Assembly (NCBI GenBank): GCA_963573385.1
Contig: CAUYLG010071589.1
Coordinates: forward strand, 1-64,000
Source of the DNA: Cacajao melanocephalus
Lineage: Eukaryota; Chordata; Mammalia; Primates; Pitheciidae
DNA: 64,000 bases
Direction of reading: 5' to 3'
The notes beneath the pieces are model-generated. The model searched no databases. It was not told the DNA's origin and was given only the letters and a program-made list of their open reading frames with translations. The position numbers and the translations under genes were made by a program. How positions within the stretch are numbered: position 1 is the first letter of the stretch; each line of letters begins with the position of its first letter. Of this stretch, positions 45,780 to 64,000 are shown piece after piece.

Positions 45780-46470
45780 GGTCTCCGACTGTCTATTCAG
45801 CTCCTATAGTATCTTCAAATGTACCTGCCTTCCTCTGCCCCTCTCTTGCTACCTCAGTACAGACCCTCATGGTTTCTCCCTCAAATGCTCATCTGTCTCC
45901 TTGCTCAGCTCTCTACCCCAGCTTCCATTCTATTTTCCACACTGGGCTGACAGCAGGCTTTGATGACGCTGCTCCTCTAGTAAGGGCCTCAAGGGGATTC
46001 CCATAACCTTCAAGACAGAACCCAGATGACTCTTTAGCATGGCACACAAGGCCACTGAACTGACATCTGTTTTCTCTTCACCCTCTACAAACCCTAAGCT
46101 CCTGGCTCCAGGCCACAGGCAGGTCTCAACCTGCACCAGGCCTGGGTCTCCTTGCACCTTTGCATTTTCTGTCCCTGTGCTGGGACACTGACCTCTTACC
46201 TTCTTCCCAGCCCAATTCTTGCTTTGCTTCCAGGGCTCTATTTGAATGACTTCTGACTTCTAGGCAATTTGTTTTCGCAATCACCTGCCTTGGAGTATCT
46301 CTTATCACCTTGTGGAGCAATCAATCATCCATTAGGTGGATGAGGAACTTTATCACCCACTGTGCCGTGAACTCCTTGAGGGCAGGGACCAAGATTTATT
46401 TATCTGGGCAACTGTAGCCAGGGACTGAAACAGAGAATGTTCATTGCTTGAATGCATGGCTCTCAGTCTT
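45780..46470 (+). mobile_element. L2 LINE 3' region, sense
   Basis: Contains ggcacacaaggccactgaac, the pyrimidine-rich body and the closing ccttgagggcagggaccaag block typical of L2 3' ends. Diverged. Confidence 0.7.
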
Positions 46471-46656
46471 GACATTTTATTGAAATGCATTCACATTCAT
46501 GTCAGGAACAGTAATAACCAGAGCTGTCATGTCCTCCAAACAGGGGCCTGAGACGCTCCCACCTAGGCATGGTTGCCACAACACTCACCAGGCTGCTGTG
46601 TCACTTTTTTCTTTTTTTAAAAATTGTATTCAAATTAATACAGGTACAATTATTTA

Positions 46657-47549
<893 letters not shown>

Positions 47550-47717
47550 GCACAGGCATCGGCAAACTGCCTTAAAGAGCCAGACAGTAAAGGAGAAAGA
47601 GGCAAAATAGAGAATATTGTGCAGGTACTTATATAACCACATAAGGTGTAACCACTTGAAAATGTAAACACAAAAACAGGTGGCAGGCCAGTTTGGCCTG
47701 GGGGCCTCAGTTGGGTG
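47550..47717 (+). mobile_element. hAT-Charlie-type DNA transposon relic
   Basis: Starts cacaggcatcggcaaactg, includes agagccagacagtaaag and aaaacaggtggcaggccag, and ends in a diverged inverted counterpart near gttgggtgcctcctg. Family member not resolved. Confidence 0.6.
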
Positions 47718-49025
47718 CCTCCTGAGTAGGCAGCTATCTCAGGAAGAGGACATAATAGAGTCAGTTTTGGGGATCTGACATGTCATACAATGACTTTATT
47801 CCAACCACACACTTGATGGATGGTTTGCCTGGGTCCAAAACTCTATGTTGGAAATCACTTGCCTTGAGAATTCAAAGGCAGGCCATCACTGTTGTCAAGA
47901 GTTCAGTGTTGCTATTTAGAAACTAGTACACGTTGGTAAGGGCCTGTTTTTTTCTCTCTGGAAGCTTTTAAGATTTTTGCTTCATGACTCAACTCCAGGA
48001 ACAGCCATAAGACTTGGATTTTTCGCTGCCTTAGTCCCTTTAGCACCCGGGAGGGCTTGTGGGGGTGGTGGGGGCCCAAGGCAGAGGAAACAGAGAGGAG
48101 CATCTGGGCCTGAGATGCTGCCAGGGAAGGGAAGACTTCCCAGGTGGGGCAGAGAGCTGGGACCATGGAGATGGGGAAGACTGGGTGAAGTCAGGAGGAA
48201 AAATTGCTTCTCGAGTCTGGACAAGATGGGTAGGGCCCATGGGGGAGCCCAGCTTTTCTGGAAGTTTTAGATTCTTTGAGCTTAAGAGAGCCTATCCTTC
48301 AGGTGGAGGGGCCCCAGAAAGCTGGGGGACCTATGACAGGCAGACTGGCTGCAGGCCAAGTGACTCATGAGAGAATGGACTTGCCCTACTGCACTCCTGT
48401 CATGTGCCCCATGACTCCCTGAACCACTGGTCAGCTGCTCTTGGCCCTTGCCCAGCCTTGATTCCACCTGTGTGCTGTCTCAGCATCTAATCACCACCAA
48501 TCTCCGCCCTCTTCACAAGCTGCTCAGACCTCAGCCACCCTAATTGGGTTATGACAATTTGGCAGAGCTATTTTTTACATAGAGTTTGTTGTTTAACAAC
48601 ACAACAGAAAACAAAACAAAACACTAAGAATGGGTAGAAACAGGCCTCCTTACCCATCCCTGAGTCTCAGCCCTTCACTGACCTCCCTCCCAGGGTGAGA
48701 AGAAAGCCTGGGTAGGGCTGGTTGGTAGCAGCCCTTGTGCTTACCACGCTTGCTGGTCTCAGGATGAGCTATCCATCATTCTGGGCACAATGCTCTCTTT
48801 GTCCAAGAATTTACTCCTATCTCAATGATTCTCCCTCTCATATTTCCTAATCTCTCCTTTTAAGATCACAGTGATCACTTGCAAATAAGAAAAGATGGCT
48901 CCTTCATAAAGGCACTAAGTAAGGGAACTTTCCTGATTTCAACTTGAAAACTGAGAAAGAGGGACTTTTTTTTTTTTTTTTAAATGAGGGGAGTTTTCTG
49001 GAACGGCAAAAAAGCACAGTCAATA
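47718..49025. other. Intron, unique sequence
   Basis: A G-rich patch at 48055-48260 carries overlapping frames on both strands, none recognisable. An 18-base T-run lies at about 48966-48983. Confidence 0.45.
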
Positions 49026-49830
49026 CAGAGTCATGAGTGACTTGATGGGGCTACGTTCTCAGAAATGCATTGTTAGGGGATTTTGCCATGTGTGCACATC
49101 ATACGGTGTACTTATACAAACCCAGATGGTCAAGTCCGCTATACACCTAGGCTATATGGTACAGTCTTTTGCTCCTAGGCTACAAACCTGTACCACATGT
49201 TACTGTACTGAATACTGTAGGCACCTGTAACACAATGGCATTTGAATATCTAAACATGTATAAGGTACAGTAAAAATGCAGTATAAAAGATAAAAAATGG
49301 CCCACTTGTCTAAGGCGCTTACCATGAATAGAGCTTGCAGGACATTCGGGCGAGTCAGTGAGTGAGTGGAGAGTAAATGTGGAGGCCCAGGACATGACTG
49401 TACACTAATGTAGACTTTATCAACATTGGATACGTAGACTACATTAATCTTATAAAAAACATTTTTGTTTCTTCGATGATAAATTACCCTTAGCTTCCTG
49501 AATAAGTTTATAAAGTTTTTACTTTATAAACTTTAAATTTCAAATTTTTTTTTGACTTTTGTAATAACACTTAGCTTAAAACACAAGCATATTGTACAGC
49601 TGTACAAACATTACTTTTTCCTTTATGTCTTTATTCTATAAGCTTTTTTCTATTAATTTTTTTAACTCTAAACTTTTTTGTTAAAAACTAAGAAAAACAC
49701 ACACATTAGCCTCTGCCTACAAAGGGTCAGCATTGTCAAGACATCATCAGGTACAAGGAATTTTCAGCTCCACTGTAAGCTTAGGGACCACTGTCACATC
49801 CAAAATATCATTACGTGGCACCTGACTGTA
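49024..49830 (+). mobile_element. Tigger4/Zombi-type DNA transposon, internally deleted, TA-flanked
   Basis: The element (49026-49828) is flanked by TA at 49024-49025 and 49829-49830. It shares the internal order of the copy at 15326-16149, including gctacaaacctgtaccacat, cttaccatgaatagagcttg and tacaaagggtcagcattgtc. About 0.8 kb, no usable transposase. Confidence 0.85.
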
Positions 49831-56929
<7,099 letters not shown>

Positions 56930-57450
56930 CTCCAGAGAACGTTACCCAACACAACATGCCACTGTCTCCTTCAACTCTCCCTCTCCTTTCACTGCTTTTG
57001 TACAATCTGTCACCAACTTCTGTTGTTGATTTCTCTGAAATACCATTTGCACCCTCCCTCTTCTGTCTCGCCTTAGTGCTACCACCTTCTCTGATGTTGT
57101 GACCATACCCTGGGAGGTAAGGTGGCAAGTCCAGGCAAACCGTGCATCTCTTCATCTCTGCCAGATGTACATTCTGAAAACTCAGCTTTCATTTGGTCAC
57201 ATCTCTGCTCAAGTATCATGGGGGCTCCCGAGGCCCTGCCAAGACCAACTTAAAATTGTTCCTCCCTACACGCCCCTACCTGTATCTCCCAGGATTCCCC
57301 AGTAGGTGTCCTCTATTCTAGCTGACTTCTGTTTATACCTTTTCTCAAGCTGTATGACTCTTGGAATGTCCTTCCTCTTCACCTGCCACTTCCTCAGTAG
57401 GATCCTATTGAATCCTACCCATTCCTTCACTTGGTTCACATGGACCAAGC
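56930..57450 (+). mobile_element. L2 LINE fragment, sense
   Basis: tttcatttggtcacatctct, ggaatgtccttcctcttcac and the pyrimidine-rich body follow the L2 3' region. Diverged. Confidence 0.5.
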
Positions 57451-58664
57451 TGAGCCGCAGGAGAGGAGAGAGACAGGAAGGGCAGAGTTAGGGGCCTGGT
57501 GTTTTCCCAGTCCTGCTTTTCTCTTGTGGTTCCCCTACCATATTCTGACTCCATCACATGGAAATGCTTTTCTGCAGCACCGACCCAGACACAAGGACAC
57601 CATCAGCTTGATTGCCCTGGAACATCTAGTTGTGGGAGGAAGGAGTTCATCTGCTTTCAGCTGGGTAGGCTGTCTTGATCTTCTGAGACAGAAAGGAAAA
57701 AAACTGATGTCGTTAATGTTTACTCCCCTGTTGCTTCTTAGGAAAGACTCAATCACTCCCAAGTGAATGCACCTTGCTCTAGGATTTCTGGGAGATGGAT
57801 GGTGGGTTTGCCAAAGGAAAGACTGCCAAGTTGGGTCTCTGGAAAGAATCCAGTGTTCCATAAATCCTGCCTTTTCCTTAATCATAGAAAGATCCATAAA
57901 ATGACAGAAAGGCAGAGGAGAGTTCGGGCAGCAGAATGACATAGAAGCATCATTCTGTGCTTCCTGAAAAACAGAATATGCAGATGGAGACAAACCTCTT
58001 CCTTCACCCCACACTCCACTGCAGCGTGTTGCTCTATGAGAGATCTGCTCTGCACACAGGAAGTTGGGAGGACTTTGGAAGTCTCTTGAAAGGGGTACAG
58101 TAAAAAGTGAGTTGTCTTTGAAGATTACCTTATTCCTCTGCCAAGAGGTGATGAGAAAGATGACCATGATGGGCAAAAGTGGCAGGAAGGAAGGTGAGCA
58201 CCTCCTGTGCTTCCTGCTACCTTGAAGGGAAAAGGTTTACCAATGGGATGGCAAGGGTGAGGGCAGGGGATTGCCTCCTCTTCTTCCACTTGAAGCACCA
58301 TGAAAGAAGAAGCGCTTTCATCTCCATGTTAGCAGGTGGATTGAGTAAGGGGTTCTTTGTTTTTTATAACTTTCCCTAGAGGTGTAGGAGAGGCTGGTAA
58401 AAGCAGCAGGTTGGAATGTCTCCTTGTGCTGGTAGATGGATGAAGATGAGAAGAAGTAAACTAAAAATACCTCCTCAAACACACACACACACACCCCCCA
58501 GAGAAAATAACGAGACTGAAAAGGAAAAAATTCAAAACAAATCTCTTTAGGCAATTATATTAATGTGATAATAACAATAGCAACACTAATAGTTTTACAC
58601 ATGCATTTATATTTTAAAACACTGGGGTTCATTATTTAGCAACAAACAATCCAATCAGGTAATA
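57451..58664. other. Intron, unique sequence
   Basis: The 213-codon minus frame at 57535-58176 is the longest uncalled frame in the intron. It opens with a non-ATG or internal codon context, has no recognisable domain and lacks exon-like borders. A CA repeat lies at 58480-58496. Confidence 0.4.
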
Positions 58665-58870
58665 ACCAAAATAACAGCTACCATTTACTACATGATTACC
58701 AGGAACACCTTTCATGTGTTATTGTACTGAATCTTCATAAGCCCCTGTGGTACTATTGTTATCCCCATTTTACAGAGTGGGAAACTGAGGTTGGAGAGGT
58801 GAAATAACTTGCCCATGAGGTAGAGACTGAAACCCAGGTCTGTCCAATTCCAGAGTCCAGACTTTGGCAG
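58665..58870 (-). mobile_element. MIR SINE, antisense
   Basis: gttatccccattttacagag, gtgggaaactgaggttggag and the following gaaacccaggtctgtccaat segment. Nearly full length. Confidence 0.8.
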
Positions 58871-60059
58871 AGATTTTTCACAAATTCTGGAAATGGAAAG
58901 GCACGGACGAGGAAGCAGCCTTTATGTCTCAACTCCCTGTGAGGGAGGTACACACACATATAAATATTCCAAGAGGTCCCACTCACTCTGCTGTACTTCT
59001 CAGTGATACCCCTTCAGCTTTCATAGATACAGGTCCATGGATGAATGTCAAGTTTCTTGTAGGGACAAAGGTCAGCCTCTATGAAGAACATACCTGTCAT
59101 CTAACCTGTATCTCAATCTACAACAACGGTTTCCATTTGACAGGATGCAGCCCTAGCAAGGTGGTGAATTAACATCCAACTTTGGAGCACTGTCATACAG
59201 GATAATACTTTAAAATGGAATATAATGAGTAAGACTGAATGCCATTTAGCAGAATGGCTTGTGACATTAAAATACATGTTCAACTTGTGAGATTCAAGCA
59301 CACGCAGAAAGAAGAAACGATTGCAGAAAACAGTAAGGCACAAACAAATGGTGGCAGCTCATCAGAACTGGCTGCTCTATTCTTCATGAGGCCCATCTGA
59401 CCTTAGTGTTGTTTGCTGTCAGCTATGCAGAGGCCTTCTGACACAAACTGACTGTGAATATCACAGGGATATTAAACACTGGGGCAGGTTGGTGAGAGAA
59501 GACAACAGGGTATGGAAGAATTCTTTTCCTTCCCTTTCACCCAAGTACCAGGGATTCTACTCCCTCCCCAGCTTCTCCTCCCTCCTCTTTCTAAGCCTCC
59601 TTATCCTCCTCCCCCTTCTTCTTCAGCCCCTTAACTTCAACCAGAAGAGATGGAGAGTTGGGCAGGGTAGCACAGAGAATGCTGTTTTTGGGATTTTGAA
59701 CGAGTTCAGTGTCGGGGTCAATGTCCCCCTCCCGCTTGCGCTCTGGAAATAGATACACACGAAACACCTACTGGAACTTTTAAATGATGAAAGGAGATCC
59801 ACAAGCCACCTGTGAAGCAACATCTCGGCACTTTATAGTCACAGAAACATACAGGCATGCAAGGGCTCATGTTTATGAATTATATCCACACATACCTAAG
59901 CAAAGCAGGTGACTTTTGCACATACACAGGAATCCTCAAATACAGGCATCTTGGCATTTCCTTTCCACCAGCCTCGGCCCTTCCCAACACCCAAAGGTGC
60001 GGGCCACAGCCACCCTCTCTGAAGTCTGATGCAGGGTGAAGGGCATCACTGGGCCCTGG
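58871..60059. other. Intron near exon 1, unique sequence
   Basis: No exon. A CTTC/CTCC-rich stretch lies at about 59560-59640. Confidence 0.45.
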
Positions 60060-60180
60060 CTACTCCCTGGCTGTGAGACGTAGGCAACCCCTTTACTCTC
60101 TGGGAATCTCTGTAAAATGAAAATAACTGCCTGGCCAGGGGCTGTGAGGATGAAGGGTAATAATACACGTAGGGGGCTGT
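60060..60180 (+). mobile_element. MIR fragment, sense
   Basis: ctgtgagacgtaggcaaccc, gggaatctctgtaaaatgaa and ggggctgtgaggatga follow the MIR sense core. Confidence 0.6.
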
Positions 60181-61253
60181 CCCACTTGGTTCCCGAACCT
60201 GCCTTTCCTACACCCAAGCCTGGACTGATGGTGCCTCCTGTCACTTGGTCCCCACCGCCAGGATTCTAGTCTGACACTGGGAAGAGTGGGGGCTTAACCC
60301 AGGACTGCGGTCTGTCCAGGAGGGTCCCAGCCCGCAGGTCCCGGGTCTGCAGGCCCAGGGCTAACCTTGAGAGCTGCAGGAGCGCCGGGAGCCGCGGGCA
60401 CGTGCAGAGTGCGAGCCGGTCCCAGGTGCGTAGACCCGTGGGTGGGGGGCGGAGCGGACCGGTGGAGGTGGGCAGAGCCCGGCGGCAAGTCGACCCACGG
60501 CTGTGGGTGGCTTCCTCCTGTTGCTCAGTATCGGGGAGAGGCGGGGGAGGACATTTTTTTTTTCTTCCTTAAGTAAGCATCCACGTATTGCTTCAATAAC
60601 TATCGATTGTGAAAAGCCGGAGGGGCTCTTAAAGGCGAAGCGGGACTCTGCGCGCCGCCGCGTCTGTGTTCCGGGACCAGTCCGCGGGGCGTTCTCTGCC
60701 GGCTGCGCGGCAGCGATGGGCTAGTGCCTCTGCACGGGCTCGCCTAGCAGCCTCGGGAACCGCAGCCACAAGCTGTCGTTTGACCCCTGCCCCATCCCCT
60801 GGCGAGGCCTTTTCTGCCCAGAGCCCCTAGTCATGTTCTCGGACCCAGTCACCTGCTCCGCAGCGCAGTCCCGGCGCCCCAGGTTCGGGGACCCGGCCCG
60901 CACTGGAAAAGTTATTTCAAAAGGCGGATGTGTTGCAACCCTCTCTGCAGCAAACTACAGGACGCGGATTCCCGAACCCTTCCCCACCCCCACCCAGCCC
61001 GGGCAACTAGAGCCCGCCGCAGGAGACTGGCAGCAAGGAGAGCTACCCGCAAATGCATCTTCTCTCTCTCCCGCGCGCCCAAGTGCAATGGGGTGGGGGG
61101 AAGCCCCAAAGCAAACTCACGGTGCGGAGTAATCCCCAGTCTTGGCCTGGAAGGGGTCAGGCTGCTGGGGATCGGCCTCCCGATTTCCTGCCCCAGCCTC
61201 CCCTCCTCCTCAGCTCTAGCCCACCCGGCTGGGCCGTCGCGGCCCCTAGGTAC

Positions 61254-61305
61254 CTGCCGCGGTCACGGGCTCTCCCTCGCTCTGCTCCCCGGAATCCGAA
61301 TCCAT
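61254..61305 (-). CDS. TNFAIP8L3: TNFAIP8L3 (TIPE3) coding exon 1: acidic N-terminus
   Basis: Encodes residues 1-17 and the first base of codon 18. The peptide MDSDSGEQSEGEPVTAA is serine- and acid-rich and unique to TIPE3 in the family. Published work gives the TIPE3 N-terminus a role in its lipid-transfer and growth-promoting activity. The ATG (61303-61305) has A at -3 and G at +4, a strong Kozak context. The donor is GCAG before gtacct. Joining to 23609 gives Gly18-Pro19-Asp20 and a 204-residue protein. The upstream frame has no stop, so longer forms are possible, but no in-frame ATG lies in the leader that I checked. Regulation is probably from the surrounding CpG-rich promoter. Confidence 0.94.
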
Positions 61306-61605
61306 GCTGCGGACTGCTGGCTGGGCGTCCACGGCCACCCGCCCGTCTGCGGGGCGCTCGGGCAGCCGCGGCGCACTCAGTGCGGACAGAGGGGTGGCTA
61401 GAGCCCTAGCAGCGAGAGCTGGGCGGTGCGCTGCGGCCGCGGCCAGAGGGCGGCTCCGTAGAGGCGAGCGCCGCCCGTGCTCAGCTCCCCGCGCCCGCCG
61501 GCCGGTGCCTGCGGGCGAGGCGAGCGCGGGGCGGAGGGTGGGGCGCGCAGGGAGAGAGCTGGGAGGAGGGAGGGGAGGCACGAGCGCCGAGGAGCCCGAG
61601 CGCCC
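61306..61605 (-). other. TNFAIP8L3: TNFAIP8L3 5' leader (inferred), open in frame
   Basis: The start is placed about 28 bases after the TATA-like element. The leader stays open in the frame of the ATG throughout. A possible splice acceptor (ctctag, ending at 61398) lies within it. I recall an annotated human form of about 292 residues whose extra N-terminus uses part of this leader joined to an upstream exon. That exon is not identifiable here and may lie beyond the window. Confidence 0.5.
61528..61552 (+). promoter_or_regulatory. Potential G-quadruplex motif in the promoter
   Basis: Four G-runs of 3-4 with loops of 4, 1 and 6 bases on the plus strand, which is the template strand of TNFAIP8L3, followed by further GGG/GGGG runs to 61578. 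Confidence 0.5.
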
Positions 61606-61630
61606 GGCGCCTGGCGGGCTCCAGGCTGGG

Positions 61631-61640
61631 GTTAAATACC
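61631..61640 (-). promoter_or_regulatory. TNFAIP8L3: TATA-like box of TNFAIP8L3
   Basis: Minus-strand ggTATTTAAc in a GC-rich setting, about 335 bases upstream of the start codon. The position fits a transcription start near 61600-61610. Confidence 0.45.
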
Positions 61641-61819
61641 CCGGGGGCGGCGCCGTGCCTCCTTATTCTTGCCCCGCGCCTGAGCCCACGGACATGCAGA
61701 GCGCGGCGAAGTTGTGCTAGTCGGCGACTCCTAGCCCCTCCTTCCCTAGGGTGAGGCCAAGTTTGTAAGATTCATAGGTGAAAAAGCGCTTCAAATCGCG
61801 CAGGAAAGGAAAGGTTCCG

Positions 61820-62050
61820 AGTGTTCGAGTTCTGGTGCTGCCAGGGTTCGAGTCCAACTCCACAGCTCAGAGACTTTGGACGAGACCTGTGTTTGTCTGT
61901 TTCCTCACTAGGAAAATGAGGGAAGGCGGGGAGGCGGGGGCAGGGGATGACAGTTTCCTTCCGTAGGACTGTTGTGGGAAGTAGTAAGGCAAGGCTCCTG
62001 CGGGACCGAGCGCAGGGCCTGGCACCTGGCGACAAAGTAAACACACAGGC
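61820..62050 (+). mobile_element. MIR SINE, sense, with perfect Pol III B-box sequence
   Basis: tRNA-like part with ggttcgagtcc at 61845-61855 (exact B-box consensus), then the core (tttcctcactaggaaaatga) and ggcctggcacctggcgac near the end. Lies about 200 bp upstream of the TATA-like box. Confidence 0.75.
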
Positions 62051-62389
62051 AGGTAATGCTAACTCTGGCTGTTTGAGTCTTCTCCCGGAGTTGGCAGGGC
62101 AGGTGGGGTAACCGGTGGTGAAGCTAAACTTCCTTAACACCATTCTTTCAAAAAAAAAGCAGTTTACTGATTAAGAGCCCAAACGAGGGGTGGGGGGAAT
62201 GCACAGAGCACTAAGGCCTTTTTTGTTAATTCTTGGTTATCTATATGCTCTTATTGTCTCGTCTCCCTGTTATAGGCTCCAATACTCATAAAGCCTCAAG
62301 CTGGGTTCTCTGCATATAAAGTCTACCCAGAGAATGCAAACCATTGGCCGGAGCAAAAGAAAATCAAGAAGAAAAAGTCTACTAAAAAG

Positions 62390-62690
62390 CGCCACTTACT
62401 GAACGGTTCGTATGTGTCCTTATCTAATCTGTACAATGACCCAGTGAAGAATTTAGGTAAACCATTTGAAAATAATTTTTGGAAGTAGAAAAGGGTTGAA
62501 AGTTGGCAAGTTCATAGGATTCAACTCATTTTCTTTCCCATTTGACAGATGGGAAAACAGTCTCAGAGAGAGTAGATGACATCTCTGTCGTCTCAGGTCC
62601 AGTAAGTGTGTGAGCTGGGACTTGAAATCGGGACTTTCCGACGTCCAGATCTGCTCGTGACTGCTATGGTACAGTGCCATAAGTGAGTTT
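62390..62690 (-). mobile_element. MIR SINE, antisense, with internal insertion or divergence
   Basis: acttactgaacggttcgtat at the left, then after an unrelated stretch catttgacagatgggaaaac and cagtaagtgtgtgagctggg. The parts are in antisense MIR order. Confidence 0.6.
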
Positions 62691-62699
62691 TGGCTCCTG

Positions 62700-64000
62700 G
62701 TCTACCTGAGGGTTGCCTTCTTTAGTGAAGTGTGGTCTTAACAGAGTGCAAATACCACTTTACTTTGTATTTTCAGAAAACAAAGGATGGCCAAACTCAT
62801 GGATCTAGTGATAAAAGTTGGATGGATATTGATGAAATGGTCAAAAGAGCCCCACACTGGATGTGTTTTCTTGGGCAAATGGCTTAATCTTCTTCCGTTT
62901 CCTCATGTGTTGGTTTCTCCTTCAGGGGGTTGTAAATAAATGAAATAATGAGTGTGAAAGCTATTACCCAATGCATGGCACACAGTTAATATTTGATAAC
63001 TGGAAAGAACACTAATTCTTAGATAGAATGGATCCCATTTAGAAAAACAAAATATTTTAAAATTGCATTTTTTAATGAAAAGAAAAAAGTAATGGCAAAG
63101 TTTGGATACAAGATGATTCCCAAAAAACAAATAGCTGGAATCATTTAAAAAGTTTGCCATAGTAGCTTTGCAGTCATAAGGTAAAACAACAATGATAGCC
63201 TCACAGAACAGAGCATATGGGATTGAAAAGGCATTCAGCTTCCTCTATGGCTATGCCTAGATTCAATAACAGGAAATGTGAAAATTTCCCTGTTTCCTTA
63301 GACTTTCTTTCGTTGTACTTCATGGAATCTTTTTAAATTTTGTTTGTGCTTTAAAGTACAGATAGCCTGGGTTGCAGTGTGAGGGAGACAGAAAGACCAC
63401 AGAGACATGTATAGATAATAGCAAAAAGGAAACAGAGAAGCTACTAGAATTTGATCAACAGTAAACAATGTACTGAGAACACACATTTACAACACATGTA
63501 TGCTCATCAGTTATCAGGTCTTCATGAAGTATCCAGTATATTTTGACCCAGAGATAAATGCTTGGGGTATGGGGAGGAGAAAGAACTGGTCAAGGTATCC
63601 TGAAAAGTCTTAAAGTTCTTAGGTAATGCCTATTCATTTACCTGTTCCTATATTCATTCATAGCATATTTCTGTGAAAGGAGGCAGACATAGAATGAAAA
63701 ATTTAATGTGCAATTAGACAATAGAGAAGAGAGATCCAAACTAAATAAGGTCTTCATTCCAATTTCCTATGATGTGCAATCTGTTGTCATGGGACAGCAA
63801 GACAAAGGGAAATGACTACTGGCACGAGTGTGAGTTTACTGTGGAACGTTAGTGGAACATACCTTATCTCTCCTCCCAGTATGGAAAAATCTGTGTAAAA
63901 GAAGGAAGTCCTTAAAATAGTATCTTACGACCATCACCCCTACTAAAACAGTGAAAGCTGAGTTGGTGAATCTCCTTTACAAACAGTTCGGATATATTTC
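62700..64000. other. Upstream flank of TNFAIP8L3
   Basis: A sense MIR fragment lies at 62865-62990 (gggcaaatggcttaatcttc). The rest is unique AT-rich sequence with no exon I can support. Confidence 0.45.

Larger units (their letters stand above)
60280..61720. promoter_or_regulatory. TNFAIP8L3: CpG-rich region over TNFAIP8L3 promoter and exon 1
   Basis: CpG density is much higher than anywhere else in the window, highest at 60640-60720 and 61200-61700, with many GC boxes. The region spans exon 1, its leader and the start of the intron. Such islands usually mark broad promoters; here a TATA-like element is also present. Confidence 0.85.

Noticed and set aside
57535..58176. 213-codon minus-strand frame in the intron
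   Set aside because: No recognised domain, no exon borders, and competing frames on the other strand. Length alone is not enough.
61306..61581. N-terminal extension starting at 61581 as a conventional start
   Set aside because: The codon is GTG, not ATG. Only the ATG at 61303-61305 has a strong context, so the extension is listed only as a possibility.
61845..61855. Possible tRNA gene from the B-box match
   Set aside because: No cloverleaf can be made around it, and the flanks follow the MIR consensus.

Overview
The window is vertebrate nuclear DNA from a catarrhine primate, most likely human or another hominoid. About twenty Alu copies on both strands, MaLR LTRs (MST, THE1, MLT1), MIR, L2, Tigger4-type and MER5-type relics, and long L1 fragments give the lineage. 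I cannot settle the species by eye.

The only protein-coding gene I can support is TNFAIP8L3 (TIPE3) on the minus strand. It is a phosphoinositide-binding and transfer protein of the TNFAIP8/TIPE family. Coding exon 1 (61254-61305) encodes a short acidic N-terminus and lies in a CpG-rich promoter region (about 60280-61720). Coding exon 2 (23047-23609) encodes the whole TIPE homology domain and the stop. The exons join in phase 1 across a 37.6-kb intron and give 204 residues, with good splice sites and no frame breaks. From memory, this locus is at human 15q21.2 between AP4E1 and CYP19A1. The window would then hold the 3' intergenic flank (1 to about 21750), the 3' UTR (about 21750-23046), the intron (23610-61253), and the promoter with about 2.4 kb upstream.

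Layout: 1-9235 is mostly antisense L1, interrupted by a younger sense-strand L1, Alus and a duplicated 88-bp block. 9236-21750 is intergenic, with an Alu, an ERV1-type LTR fragment, a MER5A-like element, a Tigger4-type transposon and an MSTA solo LTR with its target duplication. The 3' UTR carries an Alu and a MIR. The intron holds at least eleven Alus, MLT1 and THE1 LTRs, a 3-kb old L1, L2 and MIR pieces, a second Tigger4-type copy, and a small GC-rich promoter-like patch near 44640-44765. Upstream of the promoter are several MIRs, one with a perfect Pol III B-box sequence.

Nothing here looks like a new multigene system. The points most worth checking are the 5' leader of TNFAIP8L3, which is open in frame, the intronic promoter-like patch, and several unusual repeat structures.
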